Source: Carnobacterium viridans (GTDB lineage Bacteria; Bacillota; Bacilli; Lactobacillales; Carnobacteriaceae). From it: a DNA stretch of 64,000 nucleotides. Of this stretch, positions 27,236-35,125 are shown in pieces. The notes under the pieces are model-generated. The model searched no databases and had not been told where the DNA came from. It worked only from the letters and a program-made list of their open reading frames with translations. The first letter of the stretch is position 1. Each line of letters starts with the position of its first letter. The stretch lies in NCBI RefSeq assembly GCF_900102725.1, contig NZ_FNJW01000008.1, positions 2,010,501 to 2,074,500 on the forward strand, given 5' to 3'. The position numbers were made by a program, and so were the translations under genes.

Positions 27236-28951
27236 ATGAACCAAGTGGCTATTGAATTCAAATCATATACATTTAAATACCGTAGTCAAACGGAACCAAC
27301 ACTACTTGATATCAACCTAAAGATTCAAGCAGGTGAAAAAGTCGTCATCGTTGGACCATCTGGCTCAGGAAAAAGTACACTAGCTCATTGTATCAATGGG
27401 CTAGTTCCTTTTGCGTACCGAGGTGAAAGCAGTGGAGCTTGCTTAATCAATGGAAAAGAAACCAATTCACTAGATATTTTTCAATTATCAAAAATGATTG
27501 GAACGGTCTTACAAGATTTGGATGGACAATTTATTGGTTTGACTGTAGGCGAAGACATTGCTTTTGCTTTAGAAAATGATAGAGTTGAGCAAAAAAAAAT
27601 GCATAAAAGAGTGACTCAAGTAGCTGGGCTTGTAAAAATAGAAAACCTTTTAAATGCCTCTACACATGAATTATCAGGGGGACAAAAGCAACGGGTATCA
27701 ATGGCAGGAGTGCTCGTTGACGATGTTGATATTTTACTCTTTGATGAACCGTTAGCAAATTTAGATCCTGCAACTGGTAAACACGCAATTGCTTTGATTG
27801 ATGATTTGCAAAAGCAAACAGATAAAACCACCATTATTATTGAACATCGCTTGGAAGATGTATTGTATCGAGATGTTGATCGCATTATAGTAATGAGTGA
27901 AGGGCGAATTGTAGCTGATGCGGCTCCATCAGAACTGTTAGCAACAGATGTACTCGCAAAAAGTCATTTAAGGGAACCACTTTATTTGAAAGCTTTGCAA
28001 TACGCTGGTGTTGCGATTAGTTCTGAAATGTCGCCTGAACATATTGAGCGTATAACACTTACAAACCAAGACGAAAAAAAGGTGAGACAATGGTACCAAC
28101 ACCCTGTTCAACTAGTTAAGGATAAAAAAACTGAGACTATTTTACAGGTAGAAAATTTGTCTTTCCATTATCCAAATGCGCAACATACTCTAACCGATAT
28201 CACGTTTACGATTCAAAAAGGTGAAATGGTCAGCATTGTGGGAAAAAACGGAGCTGGTAAATCGACATTATCAAAATTGATTTGTGGATTTGAGCGGCAT
28301 CAAACTGGGAAAATTATTTATCAGGACAAAGATATCAGCAAAGAATCGATTACAAAGCGTGCAGAAGCGATTGGTTTAGTGATGCAAAATCCAAATCAAA
28401 TGATTTCTAAACATTTGATTTTTGATGAGGTAGCTTTAGGACTACGGTTACGTAATGTGAAAGAAGATGAAATACGTCAACGAGTTGAAAAGACATTAAC
28501 CATTTGTGGCTTGTATGCTTTTCGCAATTGGCCAATTTCAGCTCTAAGCTTTGGTCAGAAAAAACGAGTGACTATTGCAGCGATTCTCGTATTAGAACCA
28601 GCTGTATTAGTTTTAGATGAACCGACAGCGGGACAAGATTTTCGTCATTATACAGAAATTATGAGTTTTTTAACTGAATTGAATCAACAAGGAATCACGA
28701 TTTTAATGATTACTCATGATATGCACCTTATGTTGGAATACACATCAAGAACGCTTGTCATTGGTGAGGGAAAACTGCTTGCCGATGCTTCAGCAATAGA
28801 AGTCTTGGCAAATGAGTCACTAATTGCACAAGCCAATTTGACTAAAACATCTCTATACCAATTGGCTGAAAAAATGTCTATCGCGGATCCGCAAGATTTT
28901 GTTTCCAAGTTTATTCATTATGATAAGGGGGTGCGCAAAACATGGCAGTAG
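27236..28951 (+). CDS. fused double ATPase of an ECF transporter
   Basis: This 571-residue protein contains two ABC ATPase domains. Domain 1 has GPSGSGKST, LSGGQKQRV and ILLFDEPLANLD. Domain 2 has GKNGAGKST, LSFGQKKRV and VLVLDEPTAGQD. It is thus a fused EcfA-EcfA' as in group I ECF systems. AAAAGGAG fits the ATG at 27236; the longer frame from 27215 lacks a ribosome site. The 3' end overlaps the EcfT gene by ten bases. Confidence 0.93.
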   Translation: MNQVAIEFKSYTFKYRSQTEPTLLDINLKIQAGEKVVIVGPSGSGKSTLAHCINGLVPFAYRGESSGACLINGKETNSLDIFQLSKMIGTVLQDLDGQFIGLTVGEDIAFALENDRVEQKKMHKRVTQVAGLVKIENLLNASTHELSGGQKQRVSMAGVLVDDVDILLFDEPLANLDPATGKHAIALIDDLQKQTDKTTIIIEHRLEDVLYRDVDRIIVMSEGRIVADAAPSELLATDVLAKSHLREPLYLKALQYAGVAISSEMSPEHIERITLTNQDEKKVRQWYQHPVQLVKDKKTETILQVENLSFHYPNAQHTLTDITFTIQKGEMVSIVGKNGAGKSTLSKLICGFERHQTGKIIYQDKDISKESITKRAEAIGLVMQNPNQMISKHLIFDEVALGLRLRNVKEDEIRQRVEKTLTICGLYAFRNWPISALSFGQKKRVTIAAILVLEPAVLVLDEPTAGQDFRHYTEIMSFLTELNQQGITILMITHDMHLMLEYTSRTLVIGEGKLLADASAIEVLANESLIAQANLTKTSLYQLAEKMSIADPQDFVSKFIHYDKGVRKTWQ

Positions 28952-29769
28952 AAATGTTGGCTTATATTGAGCGTCGTTCACCCGTACATGCATTATCTGG
29001 CGCAACAAAACTGATCGTCTTTCTTTTATTTTCAACGGCTGCGATGTTGACCTATGATACACGTGTTTTAGTGGTCATGCTAATGTTGAGTATTGGGGTA
29101 TTTGCTATATCTAAAATCAAATTTCGTGAAATTGCTTTTGTTTTGTTATTTATTTTATTCTTCTTACTATTAAATAATCTTGCCATCTATTTATTTTCAC
29201 CTCAAGAAGGTGTTCGAATTTATGGAACAAGTCATGAACTTTTACACATTTGGGGAAGATACAACCTCACTTTAGAACAACTATTTTATCAATTGAACGT
29301 GACGCTGAAATATTTTGTTGTGATTCCGGTAGCACTGCTATTTATAGTAACGACGCATCCAAGTGAGTTTGCTGCTTCGCTCAATAAAATTGGAATCAAC
29401 TATAAAATTGCTTACTCGGTAGCACTCGCGTTAAGGTATATCCCAGATATTCAACGTGATTACCGCAGTATCTCACAGACCCAACAAGCTCGAGGCATCG
29501 ATATTTCCAAAAATGAAAAAATGATAAAACGTATCAAAAATATTACGGCAATTATTATTCCATTAATCCTATCGAGTTTAGATCGAATTGAAGTTATCAG
29601 CAATGCGATGGAATTACGTGGTTTTGGCAAACACAAAAAACGAAGTTGGTATAGTGAGAAAAAAGCAACGAAAAAAGACTACGTAGTTATTTTTAGTGGC
29701 TTACTCATATTCATCATTAGTTTACTGATTACTTATAAAAATGGCAGTCGTTTTTACAATCCTTTTTAA
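28942..29769 (+). CDS. ecfT: ECF transporter transmembrane T component
   Basis: This 275-residue protein has five or six membrane helices. The two coupling motifs of EcfT proteins are recognisable as QQARGID and the later AMELRGFG. It couples ATP hydrolysis by the double ATPase to the S component. It is the last gene of the T-box operon and overlaps the ATPase gene. A terminator follows three bases after the stop. Confidence 0.92.
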   Translation: MAVEMLAYIERRSPVHALSGATKLIVFLLFSTAAMLTYDTRVLVVMLMLSIGVFAISKIKFREIAFVLLFILFFLLLNNLAIYLFSPQEGVRIYGTSHELLHIWGRYNLTLEQLFYQLNVTLKYFVVIPVALLFIVTTHPSEFAASLNKIGINYKIAYSVALALRYIPDIQRDYRSISQTQQARGIDISKNEKMIKRIKNITAIIIPLILSSLDRIEVISNAMELRGFGKHKKRSWYSEKKATKKDYVVIFSGLLIFIISLLITYKNGSRFYNPF

Positions 29770-29771
29770 TA

Positions 29772-29804
29772 AGCAGCAGATTTAACTCAAATCTGCTGCT
29801 TTTT
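29772..29804 (+). terminator. terminator of the ECF operon
   Basis: A perfect 12-bp stem (29772-29783 and 29789-29800) followed by T-run. Confidence 0.92.
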
Positions 29805-29878
29805 AGAAAATAAGAAGGAGAGTGCCATAGAAACAGAGCTATTAAGTCAATGGGGACATGATTCTCTTTCTTACAATT

Positions 29879-29921
29879 AAAACCCGCAGAATTGCATTTT
29901 CTATGCAATTCTGCGGGTTTT
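29879..29921. terminator. terminator, probably of the pyridoxine kinase gene
   Basis: A perfect 19-bp stem (29879-29897 and 29903-29921) has a 5-base loop and four T at either end. It is 158 bases past the end of the minus-strand kinase gene. No gene between 29805 and 29878 explains it on the plus strand. Confidence 0.75.
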
Positions 29922-29981
29922 AGTTGTTGGTTGTACAAAAAAGCATATTCTTTAAACTTTTCGATAATGTAAAAAAGACGA

Positions 29982-30014
29982 ATACACTAGTAAGAGGTGT
30001 TTTTAATAGTGTAT
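29982..30014. repeat. inverted ATACACTA half-sites
   Basis: ATACACTA (29982-29989) and TAGTGTAT (30007-30014) are separated by 17 bases. The same octamer forms the core of the 50-bp palindrome at 32960-33009 and recurs just before the sigma-54 promoter at 33060. Confidence 0.55.
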
Positions 30015-30078
30015 CAACTATACATGAACAAATTTACTTGCCGCTTGAATTGACTGCAACCATTTGAAGGTACTTTCT

Positions 30079-30906
30079 TTAGATTGTTTCTGAATCTTTC
30101 AATCTGTAGGCACCATGGAAAACTGGTCCAACAAATTTATTAAAACGAAAGCCATGCTCAATAGCAGCGGTCACAAAGTCCTTAGCTTTGAAGATAGCTT
30201 CTTTTTCGGATAGCCCAGTTGCTAGTCCAGCTGTGATTGCAGCTGCAAAAGTGCACCCAGCTCCATGGTTGTAAGCAGGCTGGATTTTTTCTGTTTCTAG
30301 TATGTAATGTTTTTCTCCATCATAATAAATATCTATTGCTTTATCTCCTTCAAGGCTTTTGCCACCTTTAACTACTACATGTTTTGTACCAAGATTAAAA
30401 ATTTTTTCAGCAGCTTTTTTCATATCTTCAATGGTGGTTAATTTTCCTAGACCTGAAAAGATACCAGCTTCAAGAAGATTAGGAGTTGCCACATCCGCAA
30501 TAGGCAATAAATACTTTTGAATGGCTTGTGCCGTTTCGGGATTTAATAATTCGCCTTCTCCTTTACAGGCTAGAACAGGGTCGATAACAACTTTAGGGAA
30601 TTGATAAGCAGAGATTGTTTTGGCTGCAAGTTCAACAATTTCTACTGAACCAAGCATACCTGTTTTCATAGCGGCAATTTTAGTATCTCCTGCCAGAATA
30701 GTTTTTAATTGTTCTTCCACAATGGAAATTGGCAGAGTAGTGACATGATGCTTCCAATTATCGTCCGGATCCATCGTAGCAATAGTAGTCAAAGCCACCA
30801 TGCCATAAGTGCTATATTCTGAGAAGGTTTTTAGGTCTGCCGCTAGTCCAGCACCGCCACTGGCATCGCTACCTGCAAATGTTAGAACTTTTTTTATATT
30901 ATTCAT
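30079..30906 (-). CDS. ThiD-family kinase (pyridoxine or hydroxymethylpyrimidine kinase)
   Basis: This 275-residue ribokinase-fold enzyme has TFAGSDASGGAGLAADLKTF near the N-terminus and an anion-hole motif HGAGCTFAAAI near residue 220. The GAGCTF form is the one seen in Bacillus PdxK, so pyridoxine kinase is at least as likely as ThiD. No other thiamine gene is nearby. GGAG at the start of a longer frame is correctly spaced for the ATG at 30906, not the one at 30921. Confidence 0.88.
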   Translation of the reverse strand: MNNIKKVLTFAGSDASGGAGLAADLKTFSEYSTYGMVALTTIATMDPDDNWKHHVTTLPISIVEEQLKTILAGDTKIAAMKTGMLGSVEIVELAAKTISAYQFPKVVIDPVLACKGEGELLNPETAQAIQKYLLPIADVATPNLLEAGIFSGLGKLTTIEDMKKAAEKIFNLGTKHVVVKGGKSLEGDKAIDIYYDGEKHYILETEKIQPAYNHGAGCTFAAAITAGLATGLSEKEAIFKAKDFVTAAIEHGFRFNKFVGPVFHGAYRLKDSETI

Positions 30907-30921
30907 TAATTTCAACTCCAT

Positions 30922-31447
30922 AAATTTATTTTGGAACTTTTCTTTAATACGGATTGGGGATATCCTTATGAATATGCTTAATTCCTAGTCAGCCTACTAA
31001 TTACGTCAACACTCACTTATTGAGGTATAGCAACTATCTTTTTTTTGCATATTGGTAGACATGTTCAGATGATTTTTCTTTTTTTCAGCAATAATATTAA
31101 CAAGAACACTTCCCACAGTAATTTTATCAGTATTCTTCGTTGTTTCCAAATCCAAATGTGACCTTCTAACAACTCAGAAATTCCCATTTTTATAATTTCT
31201 TCTTGTTGTTTTTTATTTCTTGCAGCATTACCAGTCTATTCCAGAAGAAATGTTGTTTTCTTCTACCAACACCATTGAGAAAGAGACAAAAAAGACCCTT
31301 GCCCCTGCGCAAAGGGACAAGGGTCTACACTTCTACTTTTGATTATCGATTTTTGTTATTTTTTAATTGAGATATAATGTGATTCACAGTATAAACCTTG
31401 TGTTTTTTTATGTCAACCACTTTTTATGTCCAAGTTGGAAGTGCTTT
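30922..31447. other. 526-base gene-poor stretch
   Basis: Apart from the terminator at 31293-31326 I see no intact gene. The minus strand at about 31010-31260 has two short frames whose composition looks protein-like (one contains ITVGSVLVNIIAEKKK). They are broken by stops and could be the remnant of a lost gene. Confidence 0.4.
31293..31326 (-). terminator. terminator of the alcohol dehydrogenase gene
   Basis: A 9-bp stem (31293-31301 and 31318-31326) with an inner CCC/GGG extension and six T on the minus strand. Confidence 0.85.
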
Positions 31448-32536
31448 TTAATGGTACACAGGAACAGATTCAGAAAGACTTTCTAAGGCCTTCATTGCAT
31501 CCAATATAGTTTCTTTGGTTACGCCTGGTACGGCTAAATTGAATGTTTCTTTACTTGAAGCAGCAAATTCAGCAACCTCTTTTGCTTTATTTGAAAAGTC
31601 AGTCTTCACGTCAAAGTCAGAAAAACGATATGGGAAATGATTTGACTCAAAAAACGGCAGTAATTTCCTTACTTCTTTTTCATCTCCAGAAGCCCATAAT
31701 TGAACTAAAATACCATAAGCAACTTTTACACCATGTTCAAAAGGATGCGTTTCTTGAATAAGCGACATTCCGTTGTGGATAGCATGTGCACCAGCCATGC
31801 GTCCATATTCTCCCGCAAATCCGCCTACTGTACCTGCGATAGCTACAACAGCCTCGGCAACTCGTTTGAAAGCATCGGTTACTTCAGAATTTTCTAGATT
31901 CCTTAAAGCTTCAGTACTGTCTTTTAATAATAATTCTTGAGTTACTTTCGCAGTTTTTAAACCCACTTGAACCATAGCAGGTAAGGTGCCTTCAACATGT
32001 CGAGTGATGCCTTCTGCTTCATACCATTTTGCCAATGTATCTCCAATCCCACCCATAAAATAGTTTTTAGGCGATTCCACTAATAAATCTAAATCCATCA
32101 AACAAAGCAAGGCTGCTTTTTCATAATAATCAACTACTTTGAAAGTATGATCAGGATGATATACGGCCGAAAGAGGAGTATAAGCCGAACAAGTTCCTAA
32201 TACCGTTGGAATAGTTACATATTCTATTTTTAAGAGTTCAGCGGTACCTTTGGCGGTATCTAAAGCACGTCCACCACCGATGCCTACCACGCAGTCTGTT
32301 CCATTTATTAATGAAGAAAGATGTTTCATGTCTTCGTGAGAAGCTGTACCATCATACTGGAATACAGGCAAGTTCAAAGAACCAGAGTAATGCTTTTTAA
32401 AAGCTTGATAAGAAAGTTCACCTGTGATGATAACAGGATTAGTAAAAGAGGCTAATTTTTGATCTAAATAATTTAAAGCTCCAGACTCACATAAAAGTTG
32501 GCCAGGTCCAGGACGAACAACTTGACTTAAACGCAT
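31448..32536 (-). CDS. iron-type alcohol dehydrogenase, GldA/HcxA-like
   Basis: This 362-residue protein is of the glycerol dehydrogenase branch of metal-dependent dehydrogenases. The NAD loop is GIGGGRALDTAKG and the conserved substrate loop is PTVLGTCSAYTPLS. Metal ligands are Asp in GGIGDTLAKWYE, His in GAHAIHNG and His in HPFEHGVK. Length and sequence style match E. coli HcxA (YbdH), a hydroxycarboxylate dehydrogenase acting on 2-oxoacids, better than true GldA. AAGGA precedes the ATG. A long structured leader with an apparent attenuator lies upstream, so expression is probably controlled by termination. Confidence 0.85.
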   Translation of the reverse strand: MRLSQVVRPGPGQLLCESGALNYLDQKLASFTNPVIITGELSYQAFKKHYSGSLNLPVFQYDGTASHEDMKHLSSLINGTDCVVGIGGGRALDTAKGTAELLKIEYVTIPTVLGTCSAYTPLSAVYHPDHTFKVVDYYEKAALLCLMDLDLLVESPKNYFMGGIGDTLAKWYEAEGITRHVEGTLPAMVQVGLKTAKVTQELLLKDSTEALRNLENSEVTDAFKRVAEAVVAIAGTVGGFAGEYGRMAGAHAIHNGMSLIQETHPFEHGVKVAYGILVQLWASGDEKEVRKLLPFFESNHFPYRFSDFDVKTDFSNKAKEVAEFAASSKETFNLAVPGVTKETILDAMKALESLSESVPVYH

Positions 32537-32650
32537 AATAAATTCCTTCTTTCTTTAATATAAATTAGTAAATATTTGTTGCCACAGTAGAGGAGGGAAA
32601 AATTTTCTTATAAAGAATTCTTACTGTTACAACACAGCGCTTAAAAAGAT

Positions 32651-32826
32651 AAAAAAGGCCACCCATTCATTAGTTGAATGGGTGGCCTAAGTCCCATTCA
32701 GCCAAACAAGCTTGAATAGGACTTAAACGACTGCAAAATAGTACAGTGTCTAAATCCTGATTCTAATAATAATAGCTGTTTGATTGAATGAATATGTCAT
32801 AAAAAGACATCCTCTCGTGGGTTAGT
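32651..32826 (-). promoter_or_regulatory. probable leader-peptide transcription attenuator
   Basis: Along the minus-strand transcript, segment 1 (32758-32744) pairs with segment 2 (32733-32718) over 15 bp. Segment 2 (32724-32710) can instead pair with segment 3 (32703-32689). Segment 3 (32699-32693) can pair with segment 4 (32682-32676). Segment 4 (32687-32676) and segment 5 (32668-32657) form a perfect 12-bp terminator with six T. Chained, mutually exclusive hairpins behind a short Ile-rich frame are the structure of an attenuator. The controlled gene is the dehydrogenase at 31448-32536. Confidence 0.65.
32750..32800 (-). CDS. putative 16-residue leader peptide rich in Ile
   Basis: An ATG at 32800, ten bases after GAGAGG, opens a 16-codon frame ending AIIIRIRI at a TAG (32752-32750). 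Five of the last seven codons are Ile. The last codons and the stop lie within segment 1 of the alternative structures, where a ribosome would change the folding. A second short frame ends in three Tyr codons, but its ATG touches the ribosome site. Expression is not proven. Confidence 0.45.
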   Translation of the reverse strand: MTYSFNQTAIIIRIRI

Positions 32827-32832
32827 GAAGTT

Positions 32833-32861
32833 AGGATAACATTGTTTAATTAGAGAGTCAA
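32833..32861 (-). promoter_or_regulatory. promoter of the attenuated dehydrogenase transcript
   Basis: On the minus strand TTGACT (32856-32861), 17 bases, TATCCT (32833-32838). The start would be near 32826, giving a leader of about 290 bases. Confidence 0.65.
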
Positions 32862-32959
32862 CATGAAAAACTAATTAATTTATAATCTTATTTATTTTAA
32901 TAAAACAGTAGAATTAGCACTAATCTTAGCTAATACACTATAAGAAAAAAGAATAGAGT

Positions 32960-33009
32960 ACAAAACGAATAACCGATACACTAATTAGTGTATCGGTTAT
33001 TCGTTTTGT
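32960..33009. promoter_or_regulatory. perfect 50-bp palindrome upstream of the mannose PTS
   Basis: The two 25-base halves meet without a spacer at 32984/32985, reading CACTAA|TTAGTG at the centre. The centre lies about 100 bp upstream of the expected sigma-54 start. That is the normal place for an enhancer bound by a ManR/LevR-type activator. A terminator role is also possible but there is no gene to its left on the plus strand. The remaining bases between 32537 and 33280 are leader sequence. Confidence 0.7.
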
Positions 33010-33059
33010 GTATCGTTTTATAGCCCTAGTATTCAAGGGTGCAAAGCAATACACTAAAG

Positions 33060-33076
33060 TTGGCACAGGAATTGCA
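33060..33076 (+). promoter_or_regulatory. sigma-54 (RpoN) promoter of the mannose PTS operon
   Basis: TTGGCAC (33060-33066), five bases, TTGCA (33072-33076) is an exact match to the -24/-12 consensus, with the GG and GC doublets 12 bases apart. Mannose PTS operons of Listeria and lactic acid bacteria are known RpoN targets. No -10/-35 promoter is needed. Confidence 0.9.
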
Positions 33077-33280
33077 TATAGTAAGTGATGGACAACTCAA
33101 TAAACTTGATGGAAAGTTTAAACGCTATCATGTTTAGGCAAAGGATATTGAAAGGTGGCGGTGTTGTAACTTTAAGAGTTGTGTTTTTAAGTAGAAAAAA
33201 CTGAAAAACATGATGAAGAAGTGATTCTGTTAGTTTCGTCTCATCAGAAAATAGAAATAAAATATTTAGGAGGTAGAAAT

Positions 33281-34267
33281 ATGGTAGGAATTATACTAGC
33301 AAGCCATGGCGAATTTGCTGAAGGCATCTTGCAATCTGGCTCAATGATTTTTGGAGAACAAGAAAATGTTAAAGCTATTACCTTAATGCCAAGCGAAGGA
33401 CCAGAAGACGTTAAAACAAAAATGAAAACTGCAATCGCTTCGTTTGACGATCAAGATGAAGTATTGTTCTTAGTTGATTTATGGGGTGGTACTCCATTTA
33501 ACCAAGCAAACACCTTGTTTGAAGAACACAAAGAGAAGTGGGCAATCGTTGCCGGGTTAAATTTACCAATGGTAATTGAAGCTTATGCATCTCGCCTTTC
33601 AATGAATTCAGCTCAAGAGATTGCAGCGCATATCATTGAAACAGCAAAAGAAGGCGTGAAAGTTAGACCGGAAGAATTGGAACCTGTAACAAATACTTCT
33701 GCTGCAGCAGCTGCACCAGTACAAGGTTCGATTCCACCAGGAACAGTAGTTGGAGATGGTAAGATCAAGTTAGGTCTAGTACGTGTAGACTCTCGTCTGT
33801 TACATGGACAAGTAGCTACAGCTTGGACAAAATCTGTATTGCCAAACCGTATCATTATTGTATCAGACGCTGTTGCTAAAGATGATCTTCGTAAGAGATT
33901 AATTGAACAAGCGGCACCTCCTGGAGTTAAGGCAAATGTTGTTCCAATCGACAAAATGATTGAGATTACTAAAGATCCTCGCTTTGGTGGCACGAAAGCT
34001 TTATTGTTATTTGAAAATCCACAAGATGTGATTAGAGTCATGGACGGTGGCGTAGAGATTAAAGAAGTTAATGTAGGCTCTATGGCGCATTCAGTAGGTA
34101 AAGTGGTTGTAAGCAAGGTTCTTTCAATGGGACCAGAAGATGTTAAAGCTTTTGAAGAAATGAAACAAAGAGGCGTTAAATTTGATGTACGTAAAGTACC
34201 AAATGATTCTGGTGCTAATATGAATGAAATTATAAAAAAAGCAAAAAATGAATTAGCACGTGCATAA
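33281..34267 (+). CDS. mannose-family PTS EIIAB component
   Basis: This 328-residue cytoplasmic protein has an EIIA-Man domain (1-125) with phospho-His9 in ILASHGEF. An Ala/Pro-rich linker follows (about 135-160), then an EIIB-Man domain with His175 in RVDSRLLHGQ. Phosphate passes HPr to His9 to His175 to sugar. TTAGGAGG fits the ATG at 33281. It is the first gene of the EIIAB-EIIC-EIID operon from the sigma-54 promoter. Sugar is probably mannose/glucose. Confidence 0.95.
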   Translation: MVGIILASHGEFAEGILQSGSMIFGEQENVKAITLMPSEGPEDVKTKMKTAIASFDDQDEVLFLVDLWGGTPFNQANTLFEEHKEKWAIVAGLNLPMVIEAYASRLSMNSAQEIAAHIIETAKEGVKVRPEELEPVTNTSAAAAAPVQGSIPPGTVVGDGKIKLGLVRVDSRLLHGQVATAWTKSVLPNRIIIVSDAVAKDDLRKRLIEQAAPPGVKANVVPIDKMIEITKDPRFGGTKALLLFENPQDVIRVMDGGVEIKEVNVGSMAHSVGKVVVSKVLSMGPEDVKAFEEMKQRGVKFDVRKVPNDSGANMNEIIKKAKNELARA

Positions 34268-34303
34268 TGAACTAATAAAATTAAATTAAATAGGAGGCCT
34301 ATT

Positions 34304-35104
34304 ATGTCTATAATATCAATTATTCTAGTAATTCTTGTTGCATTTTTAGCCGGTATCGAAGGAATCTTAGACGAATTCCAATTCCATCAACCATTAGTGG
34401 CTTGTACATTGATCGGTTTAGTAACAGGTAACTTAACAGCAGGTATCGTTCTTGGCGGAACACTTCAAATGATCGCTCTTGGTTGGGCAAACATTGGAGC
34501 AGCCGTAGCACCCGATGCTGCATTAGCATCAGTTGCATCAGCAATTATTTTAGTATTAGGTGGACAAGGTGTTGCTGGAGTTCCAGCAGCGATCGCAATT
34601 GCGGTACCACTTGCAGTAGCAGGACTTTTCTTAACAATGGTTGTTCGTACATTAGCTGTACCTATCGTACATTTAATGGACAGCGCAGCTGAAGATGGTA
34701 ATTTCAAAAAAATCGAAATGTTGCATATGGCTGCCGTAGCTATGCAAGGGATTCGTATTGCGATTCCAGCAGCAGCTCTATTATTCATCCCAGCACAAAC
34801 AGTTCAATCATTCTTAGAATCTATGCCAGCTTGGTTAACTGACGGTATGGCAATTGGTGGTGGAATGGTCGTTGCGGTTGGTTATGCATTAGTTATCAAC
34901 ATGATGGCTACAAAAGAAGTATGGCCGTTCTTTATTATCGGTTTTGTAGTAGCAGCAATTTCTCAATTAACTCTTATTGCTCTAGGAGCATTAGGCGTAG
35001 CTTTAGCTCTTATTTACTTGAACCTATCTAAAATGGGTGGTTCTTCAAATGGTGGCGGAAGCAACTCTGGTGACCCGCTTGGCGATATCTTAAACGATTA
35101 TTAA
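34304..35104 (+). CDS. mannose-family PTS EIIC component
   Basis: This 266-residue membrane protein has several hydrophobic helices and the PTS EIIC-Man motif region VACTLIGLVTGNLTAGIVLG. The tail is Gly/Ser-rich. Together with EIID it forms the sugar channel and is also a known receptor for class IIa bacteriocins in this family. TAGGAGG precedes the ATG; it is the second gene of the operon. Confidence 0.95.
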   Translation: MSIISIILVILVAFLAGIEGILDEFQFHQPLVACTLIGLVTGNLTAGIVLGGTLQMIALGWANIGAAVAPDAALASVASAIILVLGGQGVAGVPAAIAIAVPLAVAGLFLTMVVRTLAVPIVHLMDSAAEDGNFKKIEMLHMAAVAMQGIRIAIPAAALLFIPAQTVQSFLESMPAWLTDGMAIGGGMVVAVGYALVINMMATKEVWPFFIIGFVVAAISQLTLIALGALGVALALIYLNLSKMGGSSNGGGSNSGDPLGDILNDY

Positions 35105-35125
35105 TCCTGAAGGAGGAGAAGAGAC

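Noticed and set aside
30079-30906. Member of a thiamine operon
   Set aside because: No other thi gene is adjacent, and the GAGCTF motif fits pyridoxine kinase equally well.
32763-32810. Leader peptide ending in three Tyr codons
   Set aside because: Its ATG immediately follows the ribosome-binding sequence with no spacer; the frame ten bases later is better placed.
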